DNA of 64,000 nucleotides, taken from the NCBI RefSeq assembly GCF_000014145.1, contig NC_008255.1, positions 2,434,001-2,498,000 of the forward strand. The letters are read 5' to 3'. Below are positions 33,952 through 42,633 of this stretch, one piece after another. The translations under genes were made by a program, and so were the position numbers. Each line of letters opens with the position of its first letter. Positions within the stretch are counted from its first letter, which is position 1. The notes below the pieces were generated by a model. That model was not told the DNA's origin. It saw only the letters and a list, made by a program, of their open reading frames with translations, and made no database searches. This DNA comes from Cytophaga hutchinsonii ATCC 33406. GTDB taxonomy: Bacteria; Bacteroidota; Bacteroidia; Cytophagales; Cytophagaceae.

Positions 33952-34692
33952 TCAGGAATACAATCCGCCATTAATAGAAATTACTTCGGCACTTATGTAC
34001 GAAGCTTTTTTAGAAGCCAGAAATGAAACAAGCTCTGCTACTTCTTCCGGTTCGCCAAAACGGTTTGCCGGTATCTGTGCTTTTGCTTCTTTTTCATTTA
34101 TATCCTGCGTCATATCTGTCTTTATATAACCGGGAGCAACGGCATTTACAGTGATTCCACGCTTTCCAACTTCCTGTGCCAAAGCTTTTGTAGCACCTAT
34201 TACGCCAGCCTTTGCGGCAGAGTAATTCATTTGCCCAGGTACACCTTTTAGGCCTGATAGCGAAACGATATTTATAATGCGGCCATATCTATTCAACAGC
34301 ATCTGGTTGATCAATGTTTTGGTTACATTATAAAAACCCGTTAAGTTGATATCGATCACGCCATCCCAATCCTTCGGTTCCATCCACATCAATAAATTAT
34401 CGTTGCGGATACCGGCATTATTAATAAGCACTTCGATAACAGAATCGGGATGCTGTTCCAGCCAGCCTGCTAATACGTTATTTACTTCCGTGCGATCCGA
34501 TACATCAAACTTCATCAATGTTGCAGCTCCGCCCTGTTCTTCAATAGCCGATTTTGTCTTTTCAGCTTCAGCATCGTTTGATTTATAATTAATCAGCACA
34601 TGATAACCGTCTGAAGCCAGCTTTACAGCAATTGCTTTTCCAATACCTCTGGCAGCACCTGTAACCAATGCGTATTTTAAATTCGCTGACAT
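33952..34692 (-). CDS. 3-oxoacyl-ACP reductase (FabG-like)
   Basis: A 246-residue short-chain dehydrogenase. Cofactor motif ALVTGAARGIGKAIAVKLA; NNAGI at the central strand; catalytic Ser, Tyr and Lys in NIVSLSGLKGVPGQMNYSAAKAG; C-terminal APGYIKTDMTQ. It reduces the 3-keto group after each condensation with NADPH. The ATG at 34692 puts the Rossmann strand at the normal position; it lies 4 nt after the ammonia-lyase stop. Confidence 0.93.
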   Translation of the reverse strand: MSANLKYALVTGAARGIGKAIAVKLASDGYHVLINYKSNDAEAEKTKSAIEEQGGAATLMKFDVSDRTEVNNVLAGWLEQHPDSVIEVLINNAGIRNDNLLMWMEPKDWDGVIDINLTGFYNVTKTLINQMLLNRYGRIINIVSLSGLKGVPGQMNYSAAKAGVIGATKALAQEVGKRGITVNAVAPGYIKTDMTQDINEKEAKAQIPANRFGEPEEVAELVSFLASKKASYISAEVISINGGLYS

Positions 34693-34696
34693 ATGC

Positions 34697-36238
34697 TTAC
34701 TTAACAGTTTCTTTAGAAATAGAAATTCTAAGTTTGGATAATACGTTGCGTATCTCTTTGTATTTAGGCTGATCTTCTGTGAATGGAACAAACGCAGTAT
34801 GTATCGTTGCCAATACCGAAGAGTTATATACGGATAAGCGATCGTTTAATTTTAATATATCAATAGCTTGTGTAATAGACATCAATTCAATGGCAATTAC
34901 CTGATATGCGTTCTCAATTACTTTGCTGCATATCAAGGCAGAGTTTGTACCCATACTTACAATATCCTGATTGTCGTTATTGTTTGGTATGCTGTGTACA
35001 TACATTGGGTTTGCTAATGTCTGGCACTCTGCAACGGTTGATGTAGCTGTAAACTGAACCCCTTGTAAACCAAAATTCAACCCTAACACACCTTTATTCA
35101 AAAACGGCGGAAGCATATTATTTAATTTGCTGTTCATTAAATAATTCACCTGACGTTCTGCCAGCATGGCAAGTTTTGTAATAGCAATTTTCACTTTATC
35201 CATTTCCAGCGAAATGTAATCGCCATGGAAATTACCGCCGTGATAAATATTATTGGCAGCTTCGTCAACAACCGGATTGTCGTTAACAGAGTTTACTTCA
35301 TTTTCAATAACTGTTGTTGCATATTCAATGGTATCGCTGATAGGGCCAACGATCTGTGGTACACAACGGATCGAATAGTATTCCTGAACTTTATCTTCAA
35401 AATACATTTCATCCACTTTTTTGTATAAATGCGTAGCACGTGATTTGATCAGCGTACTACCTTCTAAACGTTCTCTTATCTGTGCGGCTACTTTACGCTG
35501 GCCGGCATGTAATTTCACATCGTTCAGTTCAGAAGAAAAATAATCATCGTATGAAGCGATCAGTTCATTGATCAATGATGCTGCGTTCACCGACCAGTTT
35601 ACAAGATTTTGTGCCTGAATTAAATTCACCACACCAATACCTGTCATAAAAGAAGTTCCGTTCATTACGGCTAAGCCTTCTCTGATCTGAATGGTTATCG
35701 GTGAAATACCTGCTTCTGCAAATACTTCTGCAGCCTCACGGATCTCTCCCTTGTAGTGCACAGAACCTTCGCCGATCAGACATTGTCCCAAATGTGCCAG
35801 CTGCACTAAATCACCGCTTGCCCCAACACCACCGTGTTCAAATACAACAGGCGTAATATTGTTGTTGATCAGATCGCGCAATAGAAATATCAGACTTTCG
35901 TGTACGCCGGATTTTCCGATCAGGAAGCTGTTTAAGCGAACAATCATGGCTGCTTTAACATAGATCGGATCAAGTGCATTACCTGTACCTGAACAATGGC
36001 TGCGGATTAAATTATACTGTAAGGTTTTACGATCTTCATCACTAACGCGGTATTGAGCCATCGGACCAAATCCAGTATTAATACCATAAATGATTTTATC
36101 GGTAGAAAAATGTATCAAAAACTGATGATTTCTTTTTACTCGTTCAATCGCTGCTGCACTGATCTCAAGTTGTTCGTTTGAATATAAAAACCCCTTTAAT
36201 TGATCTAGTGTTACTATCTGGTCTCCAATCGTTATCAT
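34697..36238 (-). CDS. Tyrosine ammonia-lyase (aromatic amino acid lyase)
   Basis: A 513-residue enzyme of the HAL/PAL/TAL family. The self-forming MIO cofactor comes from A140-S141-G142 in GGVGASGDLVQLAHL; the catalytic Tyr is Y51 in IIYGINTGFGPMAQYR. The segment LQYNLIRSHCSGTG and the block FHGDYISLEMDKVKIAITKL closely resemble, from memory, the Flavobacterium johnsoniae tyrosine ammonia-lyase, so TAL is preferred over histidine lyase. It deaminates tyrosine to 4-coumarate, the starter acid of flexirubin-type pigments. A 168-nt gap upstream with a possible -7 element suggests an extra promoter here. Confidence 0.93.
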   Translation of the reverse strand: MITIGDQIVTLDQLKGFLYSNEQLEISAAAIERVKRNHQFLIHFSTDKIIYGINTGFGPMAQYRVSDEDRKTLQYNLIRSHCSGTGNALDPIYVKAAMIVRLNSFLIGKSGVHESLIFLLRDLINNNITPVVFEHGGVGASGDLVQLAHLGQCLIGEGSVHYKGEIREAAEVFAEAGISPITIQIREGLAVMNGTSFMTGIGVVNLIQAQNLVNWSVNAASLINELIASYDDYFSSELNDVKLHAGQRKVAAQIRERLEGSTLIKSRATHLYKKVDEMYFEDKVQEYYSIRCVPQIVGPISDTIEYATTVIENEVNSVNDNPVVDEAANNIYHGGNFHGDYISLEMDKVKIAITKLAMLAERQVNYLMNSKLNNMLPPFLNKGVLGLNFGLQGVQFTATSTVAECQTLANPMYVHSIPNNNDNQDIVSMGTNSALICSKVIENAYQVIAIELMSITQAIDILKLNDRLSVYNSSVLATIHTAFVPFTEDQPKYKEIRNVLSKLRISISKETVK

Positions 36239-36272
36239 TAATAAAATACTATATTACTATATAAACAATCTA

Positions 36273-36280
36273 CAAAAGTA
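36273..36280 (-). promoter_or_regulatory. Candidate -7 element in front of the ammonia-lyase gene
   Basis: Read on the minus strand, TACTTTTG matches TAnnTTTG 35 nt before the start codon, in the only sizeable gap of the cluster. No TTG is found at the right distance upstream, so the promoter is uncertain. Confidence 0.35.
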
Positions 36281-36406
36281 AGGTTTTGTAGCCACATTTT
36301 CAGGGAATGTTTATAAAGAAATTCGATTTTGGCTGAAAAATCCAGTTTTTACATTATTTAAAAATGCTCTCTTTCTGGTAAAACCACAGAATCCTGCCAT
36401 GAACGC

Positions 36407-37690
36407 TCATTTGCGGTTATCTAAAAAATCCACTGGTTTTCTGAAGTTTAAGCTATTTCTTGTTTTTTCTATCTGTTCAAAGGATTCATACAGCACTTCA
36501 GGTGTAACACGTATTTTAGCTTTGAAATGATCTTTTATAATCTTGTCATTTTCTTCATGTTCTGTTCTGCAGGCCACGTGAACGCGGATCACATCCAGGC
36601 CGAGATCATTGTGATACACTTCAGTGTAATACGAACGGATACAGGAAATCTCATTTAAAATCTCACTTAGCGCCGGCGGATAAAGGGTGGTGCCCTTAAA
36701 CTTGATCATCTGTTTTTTACGGCCAACGATTGGCCCGACACGTTTTGTATGTCTGCCGCATGCGCACCGACTGGTATAAAAGCGGCACAGGTCGCCCGTT
36801 TTAAACCGTACTAACGGCATGGATTCCACCCCTAATGTAGTAATCACCAATTCTCCTACTTCTCCTTCTGCAACCGGCGCATCATGTTCATCTACAAATT
36901 CTGTAATAATTAAATCTGTAAGCTGATGCCCGCCCTGCCCTGCAGTACACTCTGTAAAAGCAGTACTCATTTCCGTTGACGCGTAAGTAGAATGCAGCAA
37001 TACCGGCCAGCGTGAAACAATGCCTTTTCCTAAATTATTGTAAGTGAAATCTTCGTTGCGAATCGCTTCTCCGATACAGATAATTCTTTTTACAGATGTT
37101 TCAGCCGGATTGATATTATGTGCTTCTGCATAATCCAGCAGCTTGATGATAAAAGAGGGCACACCAATAAATACCGTTGGTGCAAAACGTTTGATCGTGT
37201 TCCACTGCAATTCCGGTGCGCCCGGGCCAACGCGGATGATGCCTGCCCCGATTTTCCGCAAGCCCATATAATACGCCAGTCCGGCCATGAACAATTTGTC
37301 CATGGTTGCAGACAATTGTACTTTATCTGCTGCCGTAACACCTGCAATCGACAACGACAGATATTCGTTTAATGCAAGGCGTTCTAAATCTTTTTCTGAT
37401 AAGTGAAACGGAATCGGTTCACCTAAGGTGCCCGATGTAACAACGGTATCGGCAATCTGTCCGGATTCAATGCACAACATTTCCTGATAATTCCGGTTCA
37501 GATCTTCCTTTGATGTGAAAGGGAGTTTCTGCAAGTCAGCGATGGATTGAATAGCCGTAATATCAATGCCTTGTTCGTTAAAAACACGTTTGTAATACGG
37601 TGAATGTGCCGTGATATAACGTAGCTGTTGCTGTAACGCTGCTGCTTGTTCCTGATCTATCTGATCTTCTGTTTGAAAAGAAGTATCCAT
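36407..37690 (-). CDS. PaaK-like AMP-forming acyl-CoA/ACP ligase
   Basis: A 427-residue adenylate-forming enzyme of the phenylacetate-CoA ligase type. Motifs: VTSGTLGEPIPFHL (phosphate loop variant), YASTEMSTAFTEC (A5-like), VRFKTGDLCRFYTSRCACGR with a Cys cluster as in PaaK, and GRKKQMIKFKGTTLYPPALS at the domain hinge. Next to tyrosine ammonia-lyase the likely job is activating 4-coumarate and passing it to the ACP. It directly abuts the AcpS gene. Confidence 0.88.
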   Translation of the reverse strand: MDTSFQTEDQIDQEQAAALQQQLRYITAHSPYYKRVFNEQGIDITAIQSIADLQKLPFTSKEDLNRNYQEMLCIESGQIADTVVTSGTLGEPIPFHLSEKDLERLALNEYLSLSIAGVTAADKVQLSATMDKLFMAGLAYYMGLRKIGAGIIRVGPGAPELQWNTIKRFAPTVFIGVPSFIIKLLDYAEAHNINPAETSVKRIICIGEAIRNEDFTYNNLGKGIVSRWPVLLHSTYASTEMSTAFTECTAGQGGHQLTDLIITEFVDEHDAPVAEGEVGELVITTLGVESMPLVRFKTGDLCRFYTSRCACGRHTKRVGPIVGRKKQMIKFKGTTLYPPALSEILNEISCIRSYYTEVYHNDLGLDVIRVHVACRTEHEENDKIIKDHFKAKIRVTPEVLYESFEQIEKTRNSLNFRKPVDFLDNRK

Positions 37691-38074
37691 TTAGTTTTTA
37701 TTAAATAATACAAACGCAATAGCCTGCTCTCTGCTATGCGATAAACTTACCTGTGCATCGGGCACAAACCCAATATGTGTTAACAGTAATGCTTCTACCT
37801 GTTTTGTATAAACAAAATACGGCTTGCCTGCTTTGTTGTTTGTAATTTCAATCTGATTCAGATCAATGCTGAAATCAATACCGATGCCAACCGCTTTCAG
37901 AAATGCTTCCTTTGCAGCAAAACGTGCCGCATACGATTCATATTTATTTGCTTTTGATTCGCAATACGTTATTTCTGCTGGTGAAAAGACCAGTTCCCTG
38001 AATCCGGAAGCGGCATCAATACGTTGCTGCATGCGTGCAATATCTACAATATCAACACCGATCCCCTGTATCAT
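37691..38074 (-). CDS. acpS: Holo-ACP synthase (4-phosphopantetheinyl transferase)
   Basis: A 127-residue AcpS-type transferase. MIQGIGVDIVDIARMQQRI holds the Mg-binding Asp (D8), and ARFAAKEAFLKAVGIGI holds the conserved KEA motif; VSLSHSREQAIAFV is the C-terminal strand. It transfers phosphopantetheine from CoA to carrier proteins, most likely the cluster ACP. Its start overlaps the stop of the C45 gene by 4 nt (ATGA). It may be a cluster-specific copy; the housekeeping acpS is not in view. Confidence 0.92.
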   Translation of the reverse strand: MIQGIGVDIVDIARMQQRIDAASGFRELVFSPAEITYCESKANKYESYAARFAAKEAFLKAVGIGIDFSIDLNQIEITNNKAGKPYFVYTKQVEALLLTHIGFVPDAQVSLSHSREQAIAFVLFNKN

Positions 38075-39753
38075 AGCTGTTTGTTACAGGTTTCCGTAAG
38101 TGTAAGCACTTTGTCGCGGTCTTCTTTACGCGGTATTACTTTTGTTCCGGCTATTTTTAAATAGTACAGGGCTTTTACGTATTGCTCCTTCTGCATGTAA
38201 TACTGAGCGATATGTATGTAGGTATCAAAATATTCCGGATTGGAAATCTCAAATGCATGAATTTCCGCATCGGTTAATGTTGTTTTGAAATTGCTGCGTT
38301 GCAGACGCTGAAGAATAACTTTGTAATATTCGTATTGCTTGTACGTATCTGTTGTGAGAAAAGAATCTGCAGGAATGGTACGGCTTGTATCATATAGGGC
38401 TGTATTACTTTTGATGTTGTATTCAGAAGCAAATATTTTATTGAGATCATAACAGAGGTAAGCGCCCAGCTGATACGGGTTTGTAGAAATCCAGATCATT
38501 TTCTTCTCCGGGCTGAATATAATGGAATGGTGTGCGACCAATTGATTCAATGTATTTTCATTGGACATACCGATATCCGATTCATTCCAGCCAAATCTGT
38601 TCCTTAAAATTTTCACGGCCGATTCCGGTGTATGCTGCTTCTCCTGGTTCAGCAGCTGTTCAAACCGTTTGTAGCGGTCAACCGTTGCACTTTCCTTCAT
38701 GTGCCTGATATTTGTCGGATCGGCTGCAAAATAAGGACTTTGAAAATGGTTGGTAGATAAAATTTCGTCTTTGGGTGATGTAAATAAGATCGTTGTATCC
38801 GGTGTCTTTTCAATTAATACAGCTTTATGATCCCATGCAGAACCGATTAAAAATGACTCAGAAACAAACGATTTTGATTTAGCGACAATCTTAAAGGCTT
38901 CATCAATGTTTTTAGCATATTGCAATACTTCTCTTGATATAAGCGTGATTGGGGTAGCCGTATGAGAAGGCAATACAGAAGGAGCCGCATTAAGCGTTAC
39001 AGTTAAGCCATGTTCGTTCATACCGGATGTAACGCCGGTAAATCCGCCCCAGGTAATCATCATCAGTTTATATCCGCTATCCGGTTTGATAAATAAAATC
39101 ATTTTCTCCTTTGCGAAATCATCTCCGGCATAAAAATCAAAATTGCGGGCAATAAGTAACCTGCTGTCGGGCGTATAGGCATTCCAGGCACCAAAGGACG
39201 AGCAGGCAACCAGATTCATGTTCTGCATGGCATGCCCGATGTCGTGCGCGCCGTGATAGTTCAGCATACGCTGATAGGCAGGCGCTATGTAATCGTATCT
39301 GGGAGAGGCAAATCTGGAAACACCGAAAATTTCCTGTTTAAATTCTTCGGAAATATTTTCATCCAGATCTTTATTTAACCAGACTACAACCTGCTTTAAG
39401 AAAAACTGATACAGGCGTGACGGAATCAGCGCATTTAAGCGATCCACAAAATAATCTTCCTGGCGCACAACAATGTCTTCTGCCAGTAAACCATGCATGT
39501 ATCCGCGCTCATAAGGTTTCCCTTCCAGATACATTTCATACAACCCATATTCATTTTTATGATACCAGTTATTTCCTGAAACCCATCCATTGGGTATGGA
39601 ATCGCGCCTTAAATGTAAATAGGAAGATTGATTTCCTACGACCGGTTCACTTAAATGGACCATCCATAAAAACACCCCGCACAGAATGAACAGAAATACT
39701 AAAAAAAACGCGGCAATTTTAACTATTTTTTTCAGTACAGATTTAATGGTCAT
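38071..39753 (-). CDS. C45-type autoproteolytic acyltransferase/hydrolase with membrane anchor
   Basis: A 560-residue Ntn-hydrolase of the acyl-CoA:6-aminopenicillanate acyltransferase (C45) type, with an N-terminal membrane helix (about 12-32). After self-cleavage the nucleophile would be C184 in NLVACSSFGAWNAYT; later motifs are LLIARNFDFYAGDD, WGGFTGVTSGMNEHGLTVTL and LNAAP. The last about 100 residues (YFDTYIHIAQYYMQKEQYVK, ALYYLKIAG) look like a TPR hairpin. C45 enzymes exchange acyl groups on amides or esters; here an acyl transfer to make the pigment ester is plausible but inferred. It is the first gene of the minus-strand block. Confidence 0.85.
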   Translation of the reverse strand: MTIKSVLKKIVKIAAFFLVFLFILCGVFLWMVHLSEPVVGNQSSYLHLRRDSIPNGWVSGNNWYHKNEYGLYEMYLEGKPYERGYMHGLLAEDIVVRQEDYFVDRLNALIPSRLYQFFLKQVVVWLNKDLDENISEEFKQEIFGVSRFASPRYDYIAPAYQRMLNYHGAHDIGHAMQNMNLVACSSFGAWNAYTPDSRLLIARNFDFYAGDDFAKEKMILFIKPDSGYKLMMITWGGFTGVTSGMNEHGLTVTLNAAPSVLPSHTATPITLISREVLQYAKNIDEAFKIVAKSKSFVSESFLIGSAWDHKAVLIEKTPDTTILFTSPKDEILSTNHFQSPYFAADPTNIRHMKESATVDRYKRFEQLLNQEKQHTPESAVKILRNRFGWNESDIGMSNENTLNQLVAHHSIIFSPEKKMIWISTNPYQLGAYLCYDLNKIFASEYNIKSNTALYDTSRTIPADSFLTTDTYKQYEYYKVILQRLQRSNFKTTLTDAEIHAFEISNPEYFDTYIHIAQYYMQKEQYVKALYYLKIAGTKVIPRKEDRDKVLTLTETCNKQL

Positions 39754-39913
39754 AAGGGAAAGAAAAGGTGGTTAACCTGAGTGATATTCCATGCAATATA
39801 CACATTTGATTCCTTGAATAAAAAAACCAGTGATAAGAGTCAGAATGACTGTAAAAATGTAGGCATTCAATATTTAAAGCCATACCTTTATTCCACTATT
39901 TCATTTGAATATT

Positions 39914-40240
39914 ATGCAGGATCAAAATACGGTTTCTAAAAAGAAACTTTCCCAAACCATCCGATACATTGCTGTTGCAGAGGGTGTCTCCTATTTAATC
40001 TTATTAACCTTATCAATACTGAAAAGAACTACCGAACTGGACGTGCATCTGGGTATCCGTTACCTGGGTATGGCACACGGTGTGCTGTTTGTATTGTTTA
40101 TGACTGCTATCGGGCTGGGTGTTTACTTTCTTAAATGGAGTATGATGCGGGCAGCATGGGCATTTGTAGCGTCTTTCCTTCCATTCGGAACGTTTTATCT
40201 GGATTATCAGCTGAAAAAAGAAGAAGATGTGATGGTTTAA
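39914..40240 (+). CDS. DUF3817 membrane protein
   Basis: A 108-residue protein with three membrane helices: IRYIAVAEGVSYLILLTLSI, then MAHGVLFVLFMTAIGLGVYF and MRAAWAFVASFLPFGTFYLD. The helix-embedded VAEGVSYL and HG motifs are characteristic of DUF3817. Function unknown. I use the ATG at 39914; a TTG three codons upstream is also in frame. Divergent from the pigment block. Confidence 0.82.
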   Translation: MQDQNTVSKKKLSQTIRYIAVAEGVSYLILLTLSILKRTTELDVHLGIRYLGMAHGVLFVLFMTAIGLGVYFLKWSMMRAAWAFVASFLPFGTFYLDYQLKKEEDVMV

Positions 40241-40243
40241 CCA

Positions 40244-41230
40244 TTACATCTTCACCTGGTTTAATTTTTTATTTTTTTTGTTTTTATACAGGTACGTCTG
40301 GTACTGCATGGTAAACATCGGCGCCCAGTAATTGTATGAACGGTCTTTCAATGCCAGTGTAACACCTATGTCTACACGGCTAGTTGAATTACTTATAAAC
40401 TGTACCGCAAACATACCTGCTATATAGGCATTTGCTTTCAGCGTCATATATGTATACGGGCTATATTGTGCATAGCTGGCAAAATCAATCTGCTGTCCGT
40501 ACTGTTCCACATAGGCCTCGCCGTATTGCTTGAACATAAATTCCGCATACAGATTTATATTCAGATCGGAATAGGATTGATATGTTAATGGCCAGATCCG
40601 GTATCCGGTAGAAATCTCCATATAGGTAGCGTCTCCGGATTGAAAACGCACCTGTATATCGGACTGTTTATACATAAGCGGATGTATGAAGCCCAGCGTT
40701 ACAGAAGTAGCAAACCTTCCCAGCAGGTATGTTGAAATTAATCCGCCGCCATAGCCGGAATTGTCTGTCATCAGGGTAGGTTCTGCATCGTCGTGTGCAA
40801 TAAAGGATTTACAGCCTTCAGCAAATACGGCCAACCGCAGATGCTGATGGTATTTATCGAGTGAAAAAAAACGGTATTTCGAATAGATGTTTATACCTTC
40901 AATGCCATAACCTGCCGGCGGATAAGATCTGAGGTGGTGATTAAAAAAATACGGCAGCAGGTCAGTCGGGAATTTAGAATAGTGATGATTTGATACACCA
41001 AGCGTAGCCATGACTGTCCACTTAGATGTAATGCCATACATATACCTGAGGTGATAACTATCTTTCAGCCGGTTGGATGTCTGTTCGTTGTAGCGTTCAT
41101 AAAAAAACCGCAAACCGGAAACACCTTTAGGCACTGTGGATGCAGGCTCTGCATGCGGAAATAATTCCTGCCCGGCGACATTATTACTGATTATCCACAG
41201 GAATAGATATGCTGCGATTTTTTTACCCAT
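40244..41230 (-). CDS. Outer-membrane barrel protein paired with the HMA protein
   Basis: A 328-residue protein with a signal peptide (MGKKIAAYLFLWIISNNVAG, then QE) and many amphipathic beta strands rich in Tyr, typical of an outer-membrane channel. Its ATG overlaps the stop of the HMA-domain gene (TGATG), so the two are coupled. With HAEP near the mature N-terminus and HH pairs it may handle metal ions; that is inference from the partner. Confidence 0.65.
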   Translation of the reverse strand: MGKKIAAYLFLWIISNNVAGQELFPHAEPASTVPKGVSGLRFFYERYNEQTSNRLKDSYHLRYMYGITSKWTVMATLGVSNHHYSKFPTDLLPYFFNHHLRSYPPAGYGIEGINIYSKYRFFSLDKYHQHLRLAVFAEGCKSFIAHDDAEPTLMTDNSGYGGGLISTYLLGRFATSVTLGFIHPLMYKQSDIQVRFQSGDATYMEISTGYRIWPLTYQSYSDLNINLYAEFMFKQYGEAYVEQYGQQIDFASYAQYSPYTYMTLKANAYIAGMFAVQFISNSTSRVDIGVTLALKDRSYNYWAPMFTMQYQTYLYKNKKNKKLNQVKM

Positions 41231-41727
41231 CAGAAATAGTAATAATGCTTATTGCCTGTTTCAGGAATGGGTGGCAACGGATCCGGTATTTTTTTTACCC
41301 AGGTATGATATGTTTTTTTATCCATAAAATACTTCCCTGCCAGCCTTACATATCCGTTTGAACGGAACGTATGTGGGTCACCAATGTAAATATAGCTATA
41401 CGCACACTGCTTACCGTTTATATTGTAAGTAACGCGTTCACAATCGGGCACATAAAATGCGCCCACTGAAAAACCGGCATCATAAACCGCTTTAGCAAGT
41501 ACATCCCAATCTACCTGTTTTGAAAAGTTGACCAATATGGTTGCTTCATTCAGATTAAGATTCATTTTAACAGCGGAGACAAAATCAATCAGTCTGATTT
41601 TTTCTTCTACAGATTTAGAACAGCTTGAACAGGTTAAGCCGGTTACCTGAATCTTTACGGTATCAATCTGTGCCGATGCGGTAAGACAGATAAAAAAAGA
41701 TACAAAGATATATAGGCTGCTTTTCAT
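41230..41727 (-). CDS. Secreted heavy-metal-associated (HMA) domain protein
   Basis: A 165-residue exported protein: signal peptide (MKSSLYIFVSFFICLTASAQ), then an HMA ferredoxin-like domain with the metal site GLTCSSCSKSVEEKI (C-x-x-C). A second part includes VPDCERVTYNINGKQCAYSY, with two further Cys. HMA domains carry Cu(I) or similar ions; location in the periplasm or outer membrane is predicted. The ATG at 41727 begins the signal peptide. Confidence 0.85.
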   Translation of the reverse strand: MKSSLYIFVSFFICLTASAQIDTVKIQVTGLTCSSCSKSVEEKIRLIDFVSAVKMNLNLNEATILVNFSKQVDWDVLAKAVYDAGFSVGAFYVPDCERVTYNINGKQCAYSYIYIGDPHTFRSNGYVRLAGKYFMDKKTYHTWVKKIPDPLPPIPETGNKHYYYF

Positions 41728-41790
41728 GGATCGGAACGATTGCTGGAAATACATGGATGTATGGTAGAGAACGGAAATACCTGCGGATTA

Positions 41791-42507
41791 TTATCGCGTA
41801 AGGATCACGTAATCTTTTAATACCTGCTTCAGAAATTCCAGTTTCTTTTGCGGCACGGCAATATTCATTTTTGCTGCAACCTGCTTGCTCAGCAGGATGA
41901 TTGCTTCTTTATGGGCATCGTTCGGGTATGATACAGAGCGGTCAATCGTATTTTTCAATACAAGCATCTGCTCTTCTGAGAAGCGGGTTACATCCGGATA
42001 TACAGGTACATAGCCTTCAGCACTTTTTTTCTTCAAAACACTTTCCAGTGTAATAAAATAACTTGCTTTAGTTTTAATTACCACCGTATTAGCTACAAAA
42101 TCACCCAGGCGCTGATGCCTTTTTGTAATCGTTACCATGATCGTTGCCAGGCTTCCCATACTTAATAGTATATCTACCGAACGGAACGCCCAACGGATCA
42201 GAAAATCATTCAGCCGTGTTTCCTGCCCATCCAGTCGTACAACCTGTGTACCTAACATCATTTTACCCAGCGACTTTCCATTATTAAATACTTCCAGCGT
42301 AAGACTATAAAAAACCACTACGGGAACTATAAAACAATAAGCCAGTGTACCGCTGCCCGTTGCGGAGTATATGGCCATGGAAATAAAGCCGCCACCTACC
42401 GACAGAATAAGCATGTCCAGCAGGCAGCCGATTATGCGATCGCGTAACGGTGCGGCTTCATACTCAATTGCTACATTTTGGCTGGTTTGTATCTCTATGT
42501 TCGACAT
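41791..42507 (-). CDS. RDD-family membrane protein
   Basis: A 238-residue protein. RDD core: PLRDRIIGCLLDMLILSVGG, two further helices, and GKSLGKMMLGTQVVRLDGQE, then LIRWAFRSVDILLS. The C-terminal third is soluble. RDD genes commonly stand next to SpoIIM-like and MoxR/DUF58 operons in Bacteroidota, and this one is divergent from that operon with 126 nt between start codons. Confidence 0.88.
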   Translation of the reverse strand: MSNIEIQTSQNVAIEYEAAPLRDRIIGCLLDMLILSVGGGFISMAIYSATGSGTLAYCFIVPVVVFYSLTLEVFNNGKSLGKMMLGTQVVRLDGQETRLNDFLIRWAFRSVDILLSMGSLATIMVTITKRHQRLGDFVANTVVIKTKASYFITLESVLKKKSAEGYVPVYPDVTRFSEEQMLVLKNTIDRSVSYPNDAHKEAIILLSKQVAAKMNIAVPQKKLEFLKQVLKDYVILTR

Positions 42508-42633
42508 AAAAAATGTATCTTTATGTTATAATTATTTTGTGCTGTTAAATGAATTTCATACTATTGAATACATCATCCAATAGGGAATTTTATTCAATGG
42601 AAGATTTTATCGTATGAATTTACTTGTTTTTAA

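Noticed and set aside
34697-36238. Ammonia-lyase as histidine utilisation gene hutH
   Set aside because: No hut genes nearby; the pigment context and its resemblance to the Flavobacterium tyrosine lyase argue for TAL.
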